Of a stretch of 7,215 nt of DNA, positions 1 to 6,052 are shown piece after piece. The position numbers were made by a program, and so were the translations under genes. Numbering within the stretch: position 1 is the first letter of the stretch; each line of letters opens with the position of its first letter. The notes under the pieces were generated by a model that did not search any database, had not been told where the DNA came from, and worked only from the letters and a program-made list of their open reading frames with translations. This DNA is from Phytoactinopolyspora endophytica (lineage in GTDB: Bacteria > Actinomycetota > Actinomycetes > Jiangellales > Jiangellaceae): the NCBI RefSeq assembly GCF_004138495.1, contig NZ_ML142871.1, positions 102,144-109,358 on the forward strand, given 5' to 3'.

Positions 1-110
1 CATTAGATGGCTGACCGCACCTACCTCGAACAGTCGATATACAGGTGGCCGACCGTACAGCCAAGGGTTTCTGGTAGTAACTGGCCCCAGAATGGCCGAG
101 AGCGTGAAGT

Positions 111-1574
111 CTAACGTGGTATAGGTGGCGGTCTGTCCTCAAGCGTCGTCAGGGCCAGCAGCACCGTGGCGCCGGTCAAGCCGAGAGGGGCGACAGCGGC
201 CGGGCGGCCGTCCGCGGTAACCTTCTCGGGCAACGCCCCGAGGCGGGTCCGACGGATGTCGAGCCAGCTCAGCAGCCGATGCGCGAGCACGGTGTCCCCG
301 ATCGAAGCGGCCGTCAGGGCATGCAGCGAGACCTGCGGTGTCCACGCCGTGGCCAGATCGGTCCATTCCTCCCCCGGCCGCACGCCGCCGTTCGCCACCG
401 TCGTTGCCGCCACCGCGGCCCGCCACGCCCGTTCGGCGTCATCGGTGTGCGGTGCGAACGGCGGCAACAAGAACGCCGTGGAGGCATCGCGCCCGCCGGC
501 GCCCGTCGTTCTGCGGCTGTAACCGTGCCTGCCGAATGTTGTCCGGATCGCCTCGAAGAGGCGGCGCGACGTGTCGTCGGCTTGGCGAGCGAGTTCTCGC
601 GCCCGACCCGCGAGGATTGGGACATCGCTGCTGCCGCCTGCGGTATCGGCGATTCCGGTAAGCAGGTCACGGCCGCATCTGAGGCCGAGCAGGAGCGGCG
701 CCGCCGAGCCGAGCGTCGCCTCCTCGATATCCATCTCCCAGAAGTCCTGCGACGCCCGCGGCAGGGACGTCGCCGGGTCCAGGACGTCCATAGCCGCGCG
801 GACCGCCCGGACGACCATGCGTGTCAACGGGGTCGGCATCTGAGCCGCCGCTGCCGCTCTGCCTGTGTCCGGGGTCCCGCCCGCGCCCGGGGTCAAGCCC
901 TCGCCTGGCCGCGCGGAGGTGCGGGTCAGGACCCAGGTCGCCCACAGTATCCAGCCGATGCCATCCAGCTGGCGGCCACGGCCGTCCGGAACGTCGCCGG
1001 AACCATCGGGCAGGTACCGGGCTTCCCAGCCGCCGTCGTCCTCCTGGACCGATGCGACGTACTCCAGCTGCCGACGGGCGTCATCGTGCCGCCCGGCCGT
1101 GGACAGGGCGACCGACATGAACCCGGCGTCGCGTGGCCACACGAAGCGCCAGTACGGGCTGCCCGCCGCCACCGCCGCGCCATTTCCGAAGGTGAGGACG
1201 TCGATGTCGATCAGTGCGGTGCGTGCCATGTCCGCGTAAGGGGCGTCCTGTCCTGGCAGGTCCGAGCGCTCGAGATCGGCGACGGCGCGGTCGACGTCGT
1301 CGACGGTGGGCGCGGCGGTGCCGGACAGGGTGCCGCTCGACGGGTCCAGGAAGCCGGTGCCCGGGATCCTTCGCAGGCCCGAGTGCGGCGGCACCACGAC
1401 TGGTGCGCCGTCGGCGCCGACGACGACGCCGTCCGAGTACAGCCGGGTCTCCGGGTTCCACGCCGTCCCCCGTGTGCCCAGCTCCTGCTCGTGCGTGCCC
1501 GGCTCGTGTGGTGTCGCCGATGGCCGGGATGCCGGGTCTGCTGAGTATTTGTGGCCGAAGCCTCTGCCTGTCAT
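111..1574 (-). CDS. Glycoside hydrolase family 15-like protein (glucoamylase/trehalase type), intracellular
   Basis: A 487-residue protein that I read as a six-hairpin (alpha/alpha)6-barrel glycosidase of the GH15 type, which hydrolyses terminal glucose from alpha-glucosides. Seen: YWRFVWPRD at residues 141-149 (GH15-like substrate-site motif), a helix with QLDGIGWILWAT at 202-213, DFWE at 277-280 (E280 in the place of the general acid) and LPEKV at 448-452 (E450 in the place of the general base). Both catalytic carboxylates therefore seem present. It is shorter than usual bacterial GH15 enzymes (about 600 or more residues) and lacks the N-terminal beta-sandwich. The first 35 or so residues are low-complexity, and residues 220-246 form a Gly/Ala/Pro-rich insert. 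No signal peptide or membrane segment is visible, so it is probably cytoplasmic. The ATG overlaps the stop of the regulator gene (ATGA, 1571-1574), with AGGA six bases upstream, which fixes the start and suggests translational coupling. Substrate is unknown; family call fairly sure, specificity not. Confidence 0.85.
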   Translation of the reverse strand: MTGRGFGHKYSADPASRPSATPHEPGTHEQELGTRGTAWNPETRLYSDGVVVGADGAPVVVPPHSGLRRIPGTGFLDPSSGTLSGTAAPTVDDVDRAVADLERSDLPGQDAPYADMARTALIDIDVLTFGNGAAVAAGSPYWRFVWPRDAGFMSVALSTAGRHDDARRQLEYVASVQEDDGGWEARYLPDGSGDVPDGRGRQLDGIGWILWATWVLTRTSARPGEGLTPGAGGTPDTGRAAAAAQMPTPLTRMVVRAVRAAMDVLDPATSLPRASQDFWEMDIEEATLGSAAPLLLGLRCGRDLLTGIADTAGGSSDVPILAGRARELARQADDTSRRLFEAIRTTFGRHGYSRRTTGAGGRDASTAFLLPPFAPHTDDAERAWRAAVAATTVANGGVRPGEEWTDLATAWTPQVSLHALTAASIGDTVLAHRLLSWLDIRRTRLGALPEKVTADGRPAAVAPLGLTGATVLLALTTLEDRPPPIPR

Positions 1575-2296
1575 GAGATGTCCTGCTGCGCGTAGGCGAC
1601 CATGCTGAAGTCGTACCGGTCTCCCCGGTACAACGAGCGTCCGTGCTCGACTTTGCGTCCGTTCTGGTCGAAGGCGGTCTGCACGACGTAGAGCCCGGCG
1701 GCTCGGTCGGCGACACCGAACAGTTCGGCGGTCTGGGCGTCGACGTTCATCGCGCTGATCCGGCGTTCGTGCCGCGACACCTGGACGCCGTACACGCCCG
1801 CGAGCAGCGCGTACAGCGACCCTGTCAGGTCATGGCCGAGCAGGTCCGGGAAGTACCGTTCGGGCAGGCGCACCCGCTCGATCGACAGCGGCACGTCGTC
1901 GGCGAGGCGCACCCTGGTGATCTCGTAGTACCGCTCCCCGGGCTCGATCGACAGATCATGAGCGACCACGAAGTCCGCTTCGCCGACCGTGCTCTCGACC
2001 ATCCGCGAGCCCGGCGTCCAGCCACGTTCCCTGATCTCCTCGGAGAACGACCTCAGCACCGGCGCCTTCGTCGAGACGTGCGGCGCGGCCACGAACGTTC
2101 CGACACCCGGTGCCGACCGCAGTACCCCTTCCTCCTCGAGGATCTTCAACGCCGCACGTACCGTCACCCGGGAGACGCCGAACAGCTCTGCCAGGTTACG
2201 CTCCGACGGCAGGACGTCGGCTGGCTGCCGGGCAGCGACGAACTGCTTGACCAGCAGGTCACGTACCTGACGGGTCTTGACCGAAGGCCGCGTCAT
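1571..2296 (-). CDS. GntR family transcriptional regulator, HutC subfamily (UTRA domain)
   Basis: A 241-residue DNA-binding regulator. Residues about 5-70 are a GntR winged helix: LPSERNLAELFGVSRVTVR (29-47) is the helix-turn-helix, and the wing ends in GVGTFV. Residues about 80-237 are a UTRA effector domain: LRSFSEEIRERG, the ERVRLPERYFPDLL strand-loop, and a terminal HGRSLYRGDRYDF. HutC-type regulators usually bind a small sugar, amino acid or related metabolite and leave DNA when it binds. I chose ATG 2296 because GAGG lies 10 bases upstream and the protein then begins like the family. An in-frame ATG at 2314 has no ribosome site, and the longest frame (GTG 2461) would add 55 unrelated residues across the promoter. 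It is the first gene of an operon with the GH15-like enzyme, so the effector is probably a carbohydrate linked to that enzyme. This is inference. Confidence 0.92.
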   Translation of the reverse strand: MTRPSVKTRQVRDLLVKQFVAARQPADVLPSERNLAELFGVSRVTVRAALKILEEEGVLRSAPGVGTFVAAPHVSTKAPVLRSFSEEIRERGWTPGSRMVESTVGEADFVVAHDLSIEPGERYYEITRVRLADDVPLSIERVRLPERYFPDLLGHDLTGSLYALLAGVYGVQVSRHERRISAMNVDAQTAELFGVADRAAGLYVVQTAFDQNGRKVEHGRSLYRGDRYDFSMVAYAQQDIS

Positions 2297-2317
2297 CGTG
2301 CCGGTACCTCGCATTTC

Positions 2318-2333
2318 ATGCCAATGGTGGCAT
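2318..2333. repeat. Inverted repeat in the GntR gene leader (ATGCCA-N4-TGGCAT)
   Basis: A perfect 6-bp inverted repeat with a 4-base spacer lies 22 bases before the chosen GntR start, inside its predicted 5' untranslated region. It could be a small RNA hairpin or a second protein-binding site. It shares TGGC/GCCA half-sites but not the sequence of the main palindrome, so its role is unknown. Confidence 0.45.
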
Positions 2334-2351
2334 TGCTGATGTGGGAACGCG

Positions 2352-2383
2352 ATCATAACCCACCGGTGAGAATAGAACAGACC
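2352..2383 (-). promoter_or_regulatory. Probable promoter of the GntR-GH15 operon
   Basis: Read on the minus strand, TATGAT (2357-2352) is a five-of-six match to the -10 consensus and stands out in this GC-rich DNA. Seventeen bases upstream is a weak -35 candidate, TGTTCT (2380-2375), which lies at the edge of the palindrome at 2378-2392. Transcription would begin near 2345 and leave a leader of about 50 bases. The 8-bp palindrome CACCGGTG (2361-2368) fills part of the spacer. Overlap of an operator with the -35 side is the usual layout for autorepression. Confidence 0.6.
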
Positions 2384-2392
2384 ACTGGTCTG
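2378..2392. promoter_or_regulatory. Candidate GntR operator: perfect 7-1-7 palindrome
   Basis: The sequence CAGACCA-C-TGGTCTG is a perfect inverted repeat of 15 bp. TGGTCT and AGACCA are the half-sites used by several GntR/HutC regulators (the DasR/NagR type site is TGGTCTAGACCA), although here they are arranged in the opposite order around one central base. It sits at the -35 side of the predicted promoter of the adjacent gntR gene. Binding by that gene's product is inferred, not shown. Confidence 0.6.
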
Positions 2393-2462
2393 CAATTTGC
2401 CATGGTCGAGGTACAACCCTGGACGGCCATTCCCGGCGCGGCGGCCCAGTGCTCCTTCCACG

Positions 2463-2488
2463 GGAGGACATGAGGGCCGCCGTCCTCC
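2463..2488. repeat. Inverted repeat / hairpin GGAGGAC-N12-GTCCTCC
   Basis: A perfect 7-bp stem with a 12-base loop lies in the middle of the divergent spacer. There is no T-run after either arm, and no gene ends here, so a terminator role is unlikely. It would hide the GGGAGG and ATG of the 15-codon frame that begins at 2470. Function unknown. Confidence 0.4.
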
Positions 2489-2520
2489 GGCAGGTGGACC
2501 GGAGAGACCCGACCTGAACC

Positions 2521-2551
2521 TGACTCATAGACACCGGCTGTGACCTAGCGT
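2521..2551 (+). promoter_or_regulatory. Weak candidate promoter of the ABC operon
   Basis: TAGCGT (2546-2551) fits the actinobacterial TAnnnT -10 pattern. The best -35 nearby is TGACTC (2521-2526) with a long 19-base spacer, so the match is poor. Transcription would start near 2558. The two operator-like elements at 2529-2540 and 2559-2571 would then lie within the promoter spacer and just after the start point. Other positions are possible. Confidence 0.25.
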
Positions 2552-2571
2552 GTTCGGTAGACACTCGTCTG
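2529..2571. repeat. Two degenerate copies of the upstream palindrome (30-bp spacing)
   Basis: AGACACCGGCTG (2529-2540) and AGACACTCGTCTG (2559-2571) both follow a T and start exactly 30 bp apart. Each resembles AGACCACTGGTCTG of the palindrome at 2379-2392: the second copy differs by one deleted base and one substitution. The second copy is also a small inverted repeat (AGAC-N4-GTCT) flanked by GTTC and GAAC. They may be additional operators for the divergent regulator. This is pattern reading only. Confidence 0.4.
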
Positions 2572-2591
2572 AACGCAGTCCTGAATGCTAT

Positions 2592-2597
2592 GAGGAG
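2592..2597 (+). promoter_or_regulatory. Ribosome binding site GAGGAG that fixes the TTG start of the ATPase
   Basis: GAGGAG lies seven bases before TTG 2605, an ideal distance. The in-frame ATG at 2590-2592 overlaps this site and has no ribosome site of its own, so TTG 2605 is the likelier start. Confidence 0.8.
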
Positions 2598-2604
2598 CAT
2601 CGAC

Positions 2605-3366
2605 TTGACCACTAACCACCAGGCCGGCCCGGCCGCGGCCACCGCGGTCGAGCTCACCAAGATCTACGGATCCGGAGACACCCAGGTCACCGCGCTCGGC
2701 GGCGTCGACGTCGAGTTCGCCGCAGGCAACTTCACCGCCATCATGGGACCCTCTGGTTCCGGGAAATCGACGCTCATGCACTGCATGGCCGCGCTCGACG
2801 CTCCCACCTCCGGCAAGGTCTACATCGGCGACATCGAGCTCAGCTCCCTGAACGACAAGGCCCTCACCCGTACCCGGCGCGACCGGCTCGGATTCATCTT
2901 CCAGGCCTTCAACCTGGTGCCGACGTTGACCGCCAAGGAGAACATCACCCTGCCCTTGGACATCGCCGGCAAGGACGTCGATCAGGAATGGTTCGACACG
3001 GTGATCAACACAGTCGGGCTTGCCGACCGGCTGCGACACAAGCCCAACGAGCTCTCCGGCGGCCAGCAGCAGCGCGTCGCGTGCGCCCGCGCCCTGGTCA
3101 GCAAGCCGGACATCATCTTCGCCGACGAGCCTACGGGCAACCTCGACTCCCGCTCGGGCGCGGAGATACTCGCTTTCCTTCGCAGCTCCGTGCGCGAGCT
3201 CGGGCAGACCATCGTGATGGTCACCCACGACCCCGGCGCCGCGGCCTACGCGGATCGGGTCCTGTTCCTCGCCGACGGCCAGATCGTCGACGAGATGCTC
3301 GACCCCACCGCTGAGAAGGTCCTGGAGCGGATGAAGAACTTCGACGCCGTCGGGCAGGTGTCGTAG
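2605..3366 (+). CDS. ABC transporter ATP-binding protein, MacB/LolD (type VII) family
   Basis: A 253-residue nucleotide-binding subunit that hydrolyses ATP to drive the FtsX-like permease encoded next to it. Numbered from the TTG start: Walker A GPSGSGKST at 48-56, Q-loop glutamine at 100 within IFQAFNLVP, signature LSGGQQQR at 150-157, Walker B IIFADEP at 170-176 with catalytic E175, D-loop NLDS, and switch histidine H208 in VTHD. All key residues are present. The short Q-loop sequence and the ADEPTGNLDS run are typical of the MacB/LolD/FtsE group. An in-frame ATG lies five codons upstream but overlaps the Shine-Dalgarno. The gene ends four bases before the permease start, so the two form an operon. 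It acts at the inner face of the membrane. The exported or sensed compound cannot be told from sequence. Confidence 0.95.
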   Translation: MTTNHQAGPAAATAVELTKIYGSGDTQVTALGGVDVEFAAGNFTAIMGPSGSGKSTLMHCMAALDAPTSGKVYIGDIELSSLNDKALTRTRRDRLGFIFQAFNLVPTLTAKENITLPLDIAGKDVDQEWFDTVINTVGLADRLRHKPNELSGGQQQRVACARALVSKPDIIFADEPTGNLDSRSGAEILAFLRSSVRELGQTIVMVTHDPGAAAYADRVLFLADGQIVDEMLDPTAEKVLERMKNFDAVGQVS

Positions 3367-3370
3367 AACC

Positions 3371-5932
3371 ATGCTGAAAGCCACCCTCAAGAGCCTCGCA
3401 GCGCGCAAGCTGCGGCTCGGGATGAGTGCGTTCGCCATCGTCATCGGTGTCGCGTTCGTCGTCGGCTCTTATGTCTTCACCGACACCCTCAACCGGACGT
3501 TCGATGACATCTTCGGCGATCTCAGCTCCGACGTCGTCGTCCGCCCGGCGACCCCGGAGGGACAGGAGAGCTGGGCCACCCTCGCCGGCGCAGGCTCCTC
3601 CACCACTGTGCCCGCGGACCTGGTTCAACAGATCGACGCGCTGCCTGAGGTGGCGAGCGCCGACGGTGAGATCGAGGACTCCAGCGTGTTCGTCCTCGAC
3701 AAAGACGGTGACGTGGTCGGCGTGGCCGGGGCGCCTGGCGTGGCCGTGAACTGGTACGAGGAACCGGTCCGCGAAGGCGAGGAGCGGGTGTTGCAGCTCA
3801 TCGACGGGCGCGCTCCGGAACGTTCCGGAGAGATCGCCGTCGACGATCAGACCATCGAGACGACCGGATACCAGATCGGGGACGAGATCCCGCTGGTCAC
3901 CCTCGGCGAACAGCCCCGAATCAGCGCGGAGCTGGTGGGCGTCACCCGGTTCGGCGAGAGCGGAAGCCTGGCCGGCGCCTCCCTCGTCGCCTTCGACACC
4001 GGGACGGCACAGGAGCTCTTCCTCGACGGCGAGAACGCGTTCAACGGGGTCTCGGTCAGGGCCGCGGAGGGTGTCGACGCAGAGGAGCTGCGCGACACTG
4101 TCGGATCGCTGCTCCCGGACGGGCTTGAGGCCATGACCGGTGATGACGTCGACGAGGAGACGTCCTCGGCGGTCGAGGAAGGCCTGGGCTTCTTCAACAC
4201 CTTCCTGCTGATCTTCGCTGCCATCGCTCTGTTCGTCGGCGTGTTCCTCATCCTCAACACGTTCTCCATCCTGGTGGCACAACGCAGCCAGGAGATGGCT
4301 CTGTTTCGTGCTCTGGGCGCCAGCCGCAGGCAAGTCACCCGTTCCGTGCTCGTCGAGGCGTTCGTCGTGGGCATCGTGGGGGCAACCCTCGGGCTGCTGC
4401 TCGGGCTCGGGGTGGCGCTGGGGCTTCAGGCCATCTTCGCGGCGTTCGGCATGGACTTCGGCGGCGGCCTGGTCCTCCAGCCGCGTACTGTCATCGTGGC
4501 CTACGTCGTCGGGGTGCTGGTGACCATGGTCGCCGCGTTCGTCCCCGCTCGCCGGGCATCGCGGGTGCCACCGGTCGCCGCGATGCGCGACGACGTGGTC
4601 CTGCCGGACTCGTCACGACGGACGCACGTGCTGCTCGGCGGGATTCTCGCCGTCGGTGGTGCCGCGTCGATGGCGGCCGGTCTGCTGGAGATCGCGCCGT
4701 CCGCGGCGGTGTTCGTTGGCGTAGGGATCGTGGCCGTGTTCATCGGCGTCGCGCTGCTCGCGCCCATCATCTCGGTGCCGATCATCCGGGTGATCGCCGG
4801 CTGGTACCCGAAGACGTTCGGCACGGTCGGGCGACTGGCACGGGAGAATGCCCTGCGCAACCCGCGCCGCACCGCCGCCACCGCATCCGCGCTGATGATC
4901 GGGCTCGCGCTGGTGTCCGCGATCGCCGTCGTCGGAGCGTCGGCGAACAAGAGCATCGAGCAGGCACTCGACGACGGCCTGGAGGCGGAGTTCGTCATGG
5001 CCAGCGCGTCCGGACAGCCCTTCTCCCCCGCCGTCGCCGAGCAGGCGCGCCAGACCGGCGGCGTCGCCACGGTGGCGTCGATGCGGGGATCGTTCGCCGT
5101 GATCGACGGCTCACAGAGCTACCTGAGCGCGATCGACCCGGAGACGTTCGGCCAGGCTACGGAGCTCAGCATGGTGGAAGGCTCGGCGGACCTGGCCTCC
5201 GGCGGGGCGATCGTCGGCGACGACACCGCGGACAGCGACGATCTGGCCGTCGGCGACACGATCAACGCGGACCTCGGCAGCGGGATCGAAGAGATACAGA
5301 TCGTGGGCATCTACGACGCCGGCAACCCACTTCTGGGCGGCTACGTCGTGGGACTGCAGACCCTTCAGGACCTGGGAATCACGCCCGCGGACTCGACTGT
5401 CTACGTGACCGCCGAGAGCGGCGCAGACCTAGGGCAGGTTCAAGCCGACCTAGAGGCGGCGACGTCGGAGCTGCCGATGGTGACCGTGCAGAACCAGGAG
5501 GAGTACAAGGACTCCCAACGGGACGAGGTCAACCAGCTGCTCTACATCGTGTACGCGCTGCTGGGCCTGGGCATCATCATCGCCATCCTGGGCATCGTCA
5601 ACACCCTGGCGCTGTCGGTGATGGAGCGCACCCGTGAGGTCGGGCTGCTCCGTGCGGTCGGGCTCAGCCGAAGGCAACTGCGCACCACGATCCGGCTGGA
5701 GTCGGTCGCGATCGCCGTGCTCGGCGCGGTGCTCGGCGTCGGACTGGGACTCGTCTTCGGCATCTCGCTACAGCGGGCGGTGTCCGACGACGGTCTCGAC
5801 GCCCTGTCCGTGCCCGTCGGCCAGCTCGTGGTGTTCATCCTCCTCGCGGCCGCGGTCGGAGTGCTCGCCGCGGCGTGGCCGGCCCGTCGAGCCGCCAAGC
5901 TCGACGTCCTGAGGGCCATCAACACCGAGTGA
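3371..5932 (+). CDS. FtsX-like ABC transporter permease, two-repeat ten-helix type
   Basis: An 853-residue membrane subunit paired with the preceding ATPase. Hydrophobic segments fall at about 17-36, 276-302, 326-351, 373-393, 418-440, 445-468, 502-523, 722-750, 778-799 and 816-837, giving ten helices. Two large extracytoplasmic domains lie at about 37-273 and 524-720. The FtsX/MacB core appears twice, each with the coupling segment following a helix: RSQEMALFRALGASRRQ (305-321) and RTREVGLLRAVGLSRRQ (753-769). This duplicated form is common in actinobacteria. Such proteins export lipids or antimicrobial compounds, or transmit force to periplasmic partners, and no MacA-like partner is encoded here. 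ATG 3371 follows the ATPase stop by four bases, and the only ribosome site is a weak AGGTG inside the upstream gene, so coupled translation is likely. A strong hairpin follows the stop. Confidence 0.95.
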   Translation: MLKATLKSLAARKLRLGMSAFAIVIGVAFVVGSYVFTDTLNRTFDDIFGDLSSDVVVRPATPEGQESWATLAGAGSSTTVPADLVQQIDALPEVASADGEIEDSSVFVLDKDGDVVGVAGAPGVAVNWYEEPVREGEERVLQLIDGRAPERSGEIAVDDQTIETTGYQIGDEIPLVTLGEQPRISAELVGVTRFGESGSLAGASLVAFDTGTAQELFLDGENAFNGVSVRAAEGVDAEELRDTVGSLLPDGLEAMTGDDVDEETSSAVEEGLGFFNTFLLIFAAIALFVGVFLILNTFSILVAQRSQEMALFRALGASRRQVTRSVLVEAFVVGIVGATLGLLLGLGVALGLQAIFAAFGMDFGGGLVLQPRTVIVAYVVGVLVTMVAAFVPARRASRVPPVAAMRDDVVLPDSSRRTHVLLGGILAVGGAASMAAGLLEIAPSAAVFVGVGIVAVFIGVALLAPIISVPIIRVIAGWYPKTFGTVGRLARENALRNPRRTAATASALMIGLALVSAIAVVGASANKSIEQALDDGLEAEFVMASASGQPFSPAVAEQARQTGGVATVASMRGSFAVIDGSQSYLSAIDPETFGQATELSMVEGSADLASGGAIVGDDTADSDDLAVGDTINADLGSGIEEIQIVGIYDAGNPLLGGYVVGLQTLQDLGITPADSTVYVTAESGADLGQVQADLEAATSELPMVTVQNQEEYKDSQRDEVNQLLYIVYALLGLGIIIAILGIVNTLALSVMERTREVGLLRAVGLSRRQLRTTIRLESVAIAVLGAVLGVGLGLVFGISLQRAVSDDGLDALSVPVGQLVVFILLAAAVGVLAAAWPARRAAKLDVLRAINTE

Positions 5933-5947
5933 GCGAGGCGACGTGAG

Positions 5948-6002
5948 GCCGGCCACGAGCCGGCATCGTGGTCACGACCATGGTGCCGACTCGTGGGCCG
6001 GC
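5948..6002. terminator. Bidirectional hairpin terminator between convergent genes
   Basis: This is a 55-nt inverted repeat with its centre at 5974-5975. The arms pair over about 26 bp with one C/A mismatch (5960 with 5989), one unpaired G (5997) and two G-U pairs. The outer part is GCCGGCC/GGCCGGC and the apex is TGGTC-AC-GACCA. It starts 16 bases after the permease stop and ends 50 bases before the stop of the convergent HAD gene. No T-run follows on either side, as often seen for actinobacterial terminators. It probably stops transcription from both directions. Confidence 0.8.
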
Positions 6003-6052
6003 ACAATGAGGGGGTCAAGGTGAGCTGGGGATTGATCGTGGTGGCGGCGGGG

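Larger units (their letters stand above)
2297..2604. other. Divergent intergenic region between the GntR gene and the ABC operon
   Basis: These 308 bases hold no gene I can support. From left to right: the regulator leader with a 6-4-6 inverted repeat (2318-2333), a likely minus-strand promoter with a -10 at 2352-2357, a 15-bp perfect palindrome (2378-2392), a 7-bp stem hairpin (2463-2488), and two operator-like elements (2529-2540 and 2559-2571) around a weak plus-strand promoter for the ABC genes. Two tiny overlapping frames (2402-2473 and 2470-2517, plus) exist but have little support. Confidence 0.8.

Noticed and set aside
6..58. Imperfect direct repeat (6-20 and 44-58, 12 of 15 identical)
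   Set aside because: Only two short copies with three mismatches and no further units. Compatible with chance in GC-rich DNA.
1..110. Possible gene end or terminator after the GH15-like gene
   Set aside because: Open frames run from the window edge on both strands but none is recognisable. The inverted repeat TTCTGG/CCAGAA (69-74 and 87-92) has a 12-base loop, a short stem and no T-run, so a terminator cannot be supported.
279..1544. Long plus-strand open frame (421 codons) opposite the GH15-like gene
   Set aside because: Arg/Gly/Pro-rich translation with no recognisable domain. It is the antisense shadow expected in GC-rich DNA, while the minus frame carries clear GH15 motifs.
2297..2461. 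N-terminal extension of the GntR protein to GTG 2461
   Set aside because: The added 55 residues do not look like the family and would cover the TATGAT promoter element and the palindrome. ATG 2296 has GAGG upstream.
1643..2473. Plus-strand open frame (276 codons) opposite the GntR gene
   Set aside because: The minus strand has an intact GntR helix-turn-helix and UTRA domain. The plus frame is a shadow.
2545..3444. Minus-strand open frame (299 codons) opposite the ABC ATPase
   Set aside because: The plus strand encodes every ABC motif. The antisense product is low-complexity and has no family signature.
3221..4333. Minus-strand open frame (370 codons) opposite the permease
   Set aside because: Antisense shadow of the FtsX-like permease, rich in Asp/Glu/Arg and without domain motifs.
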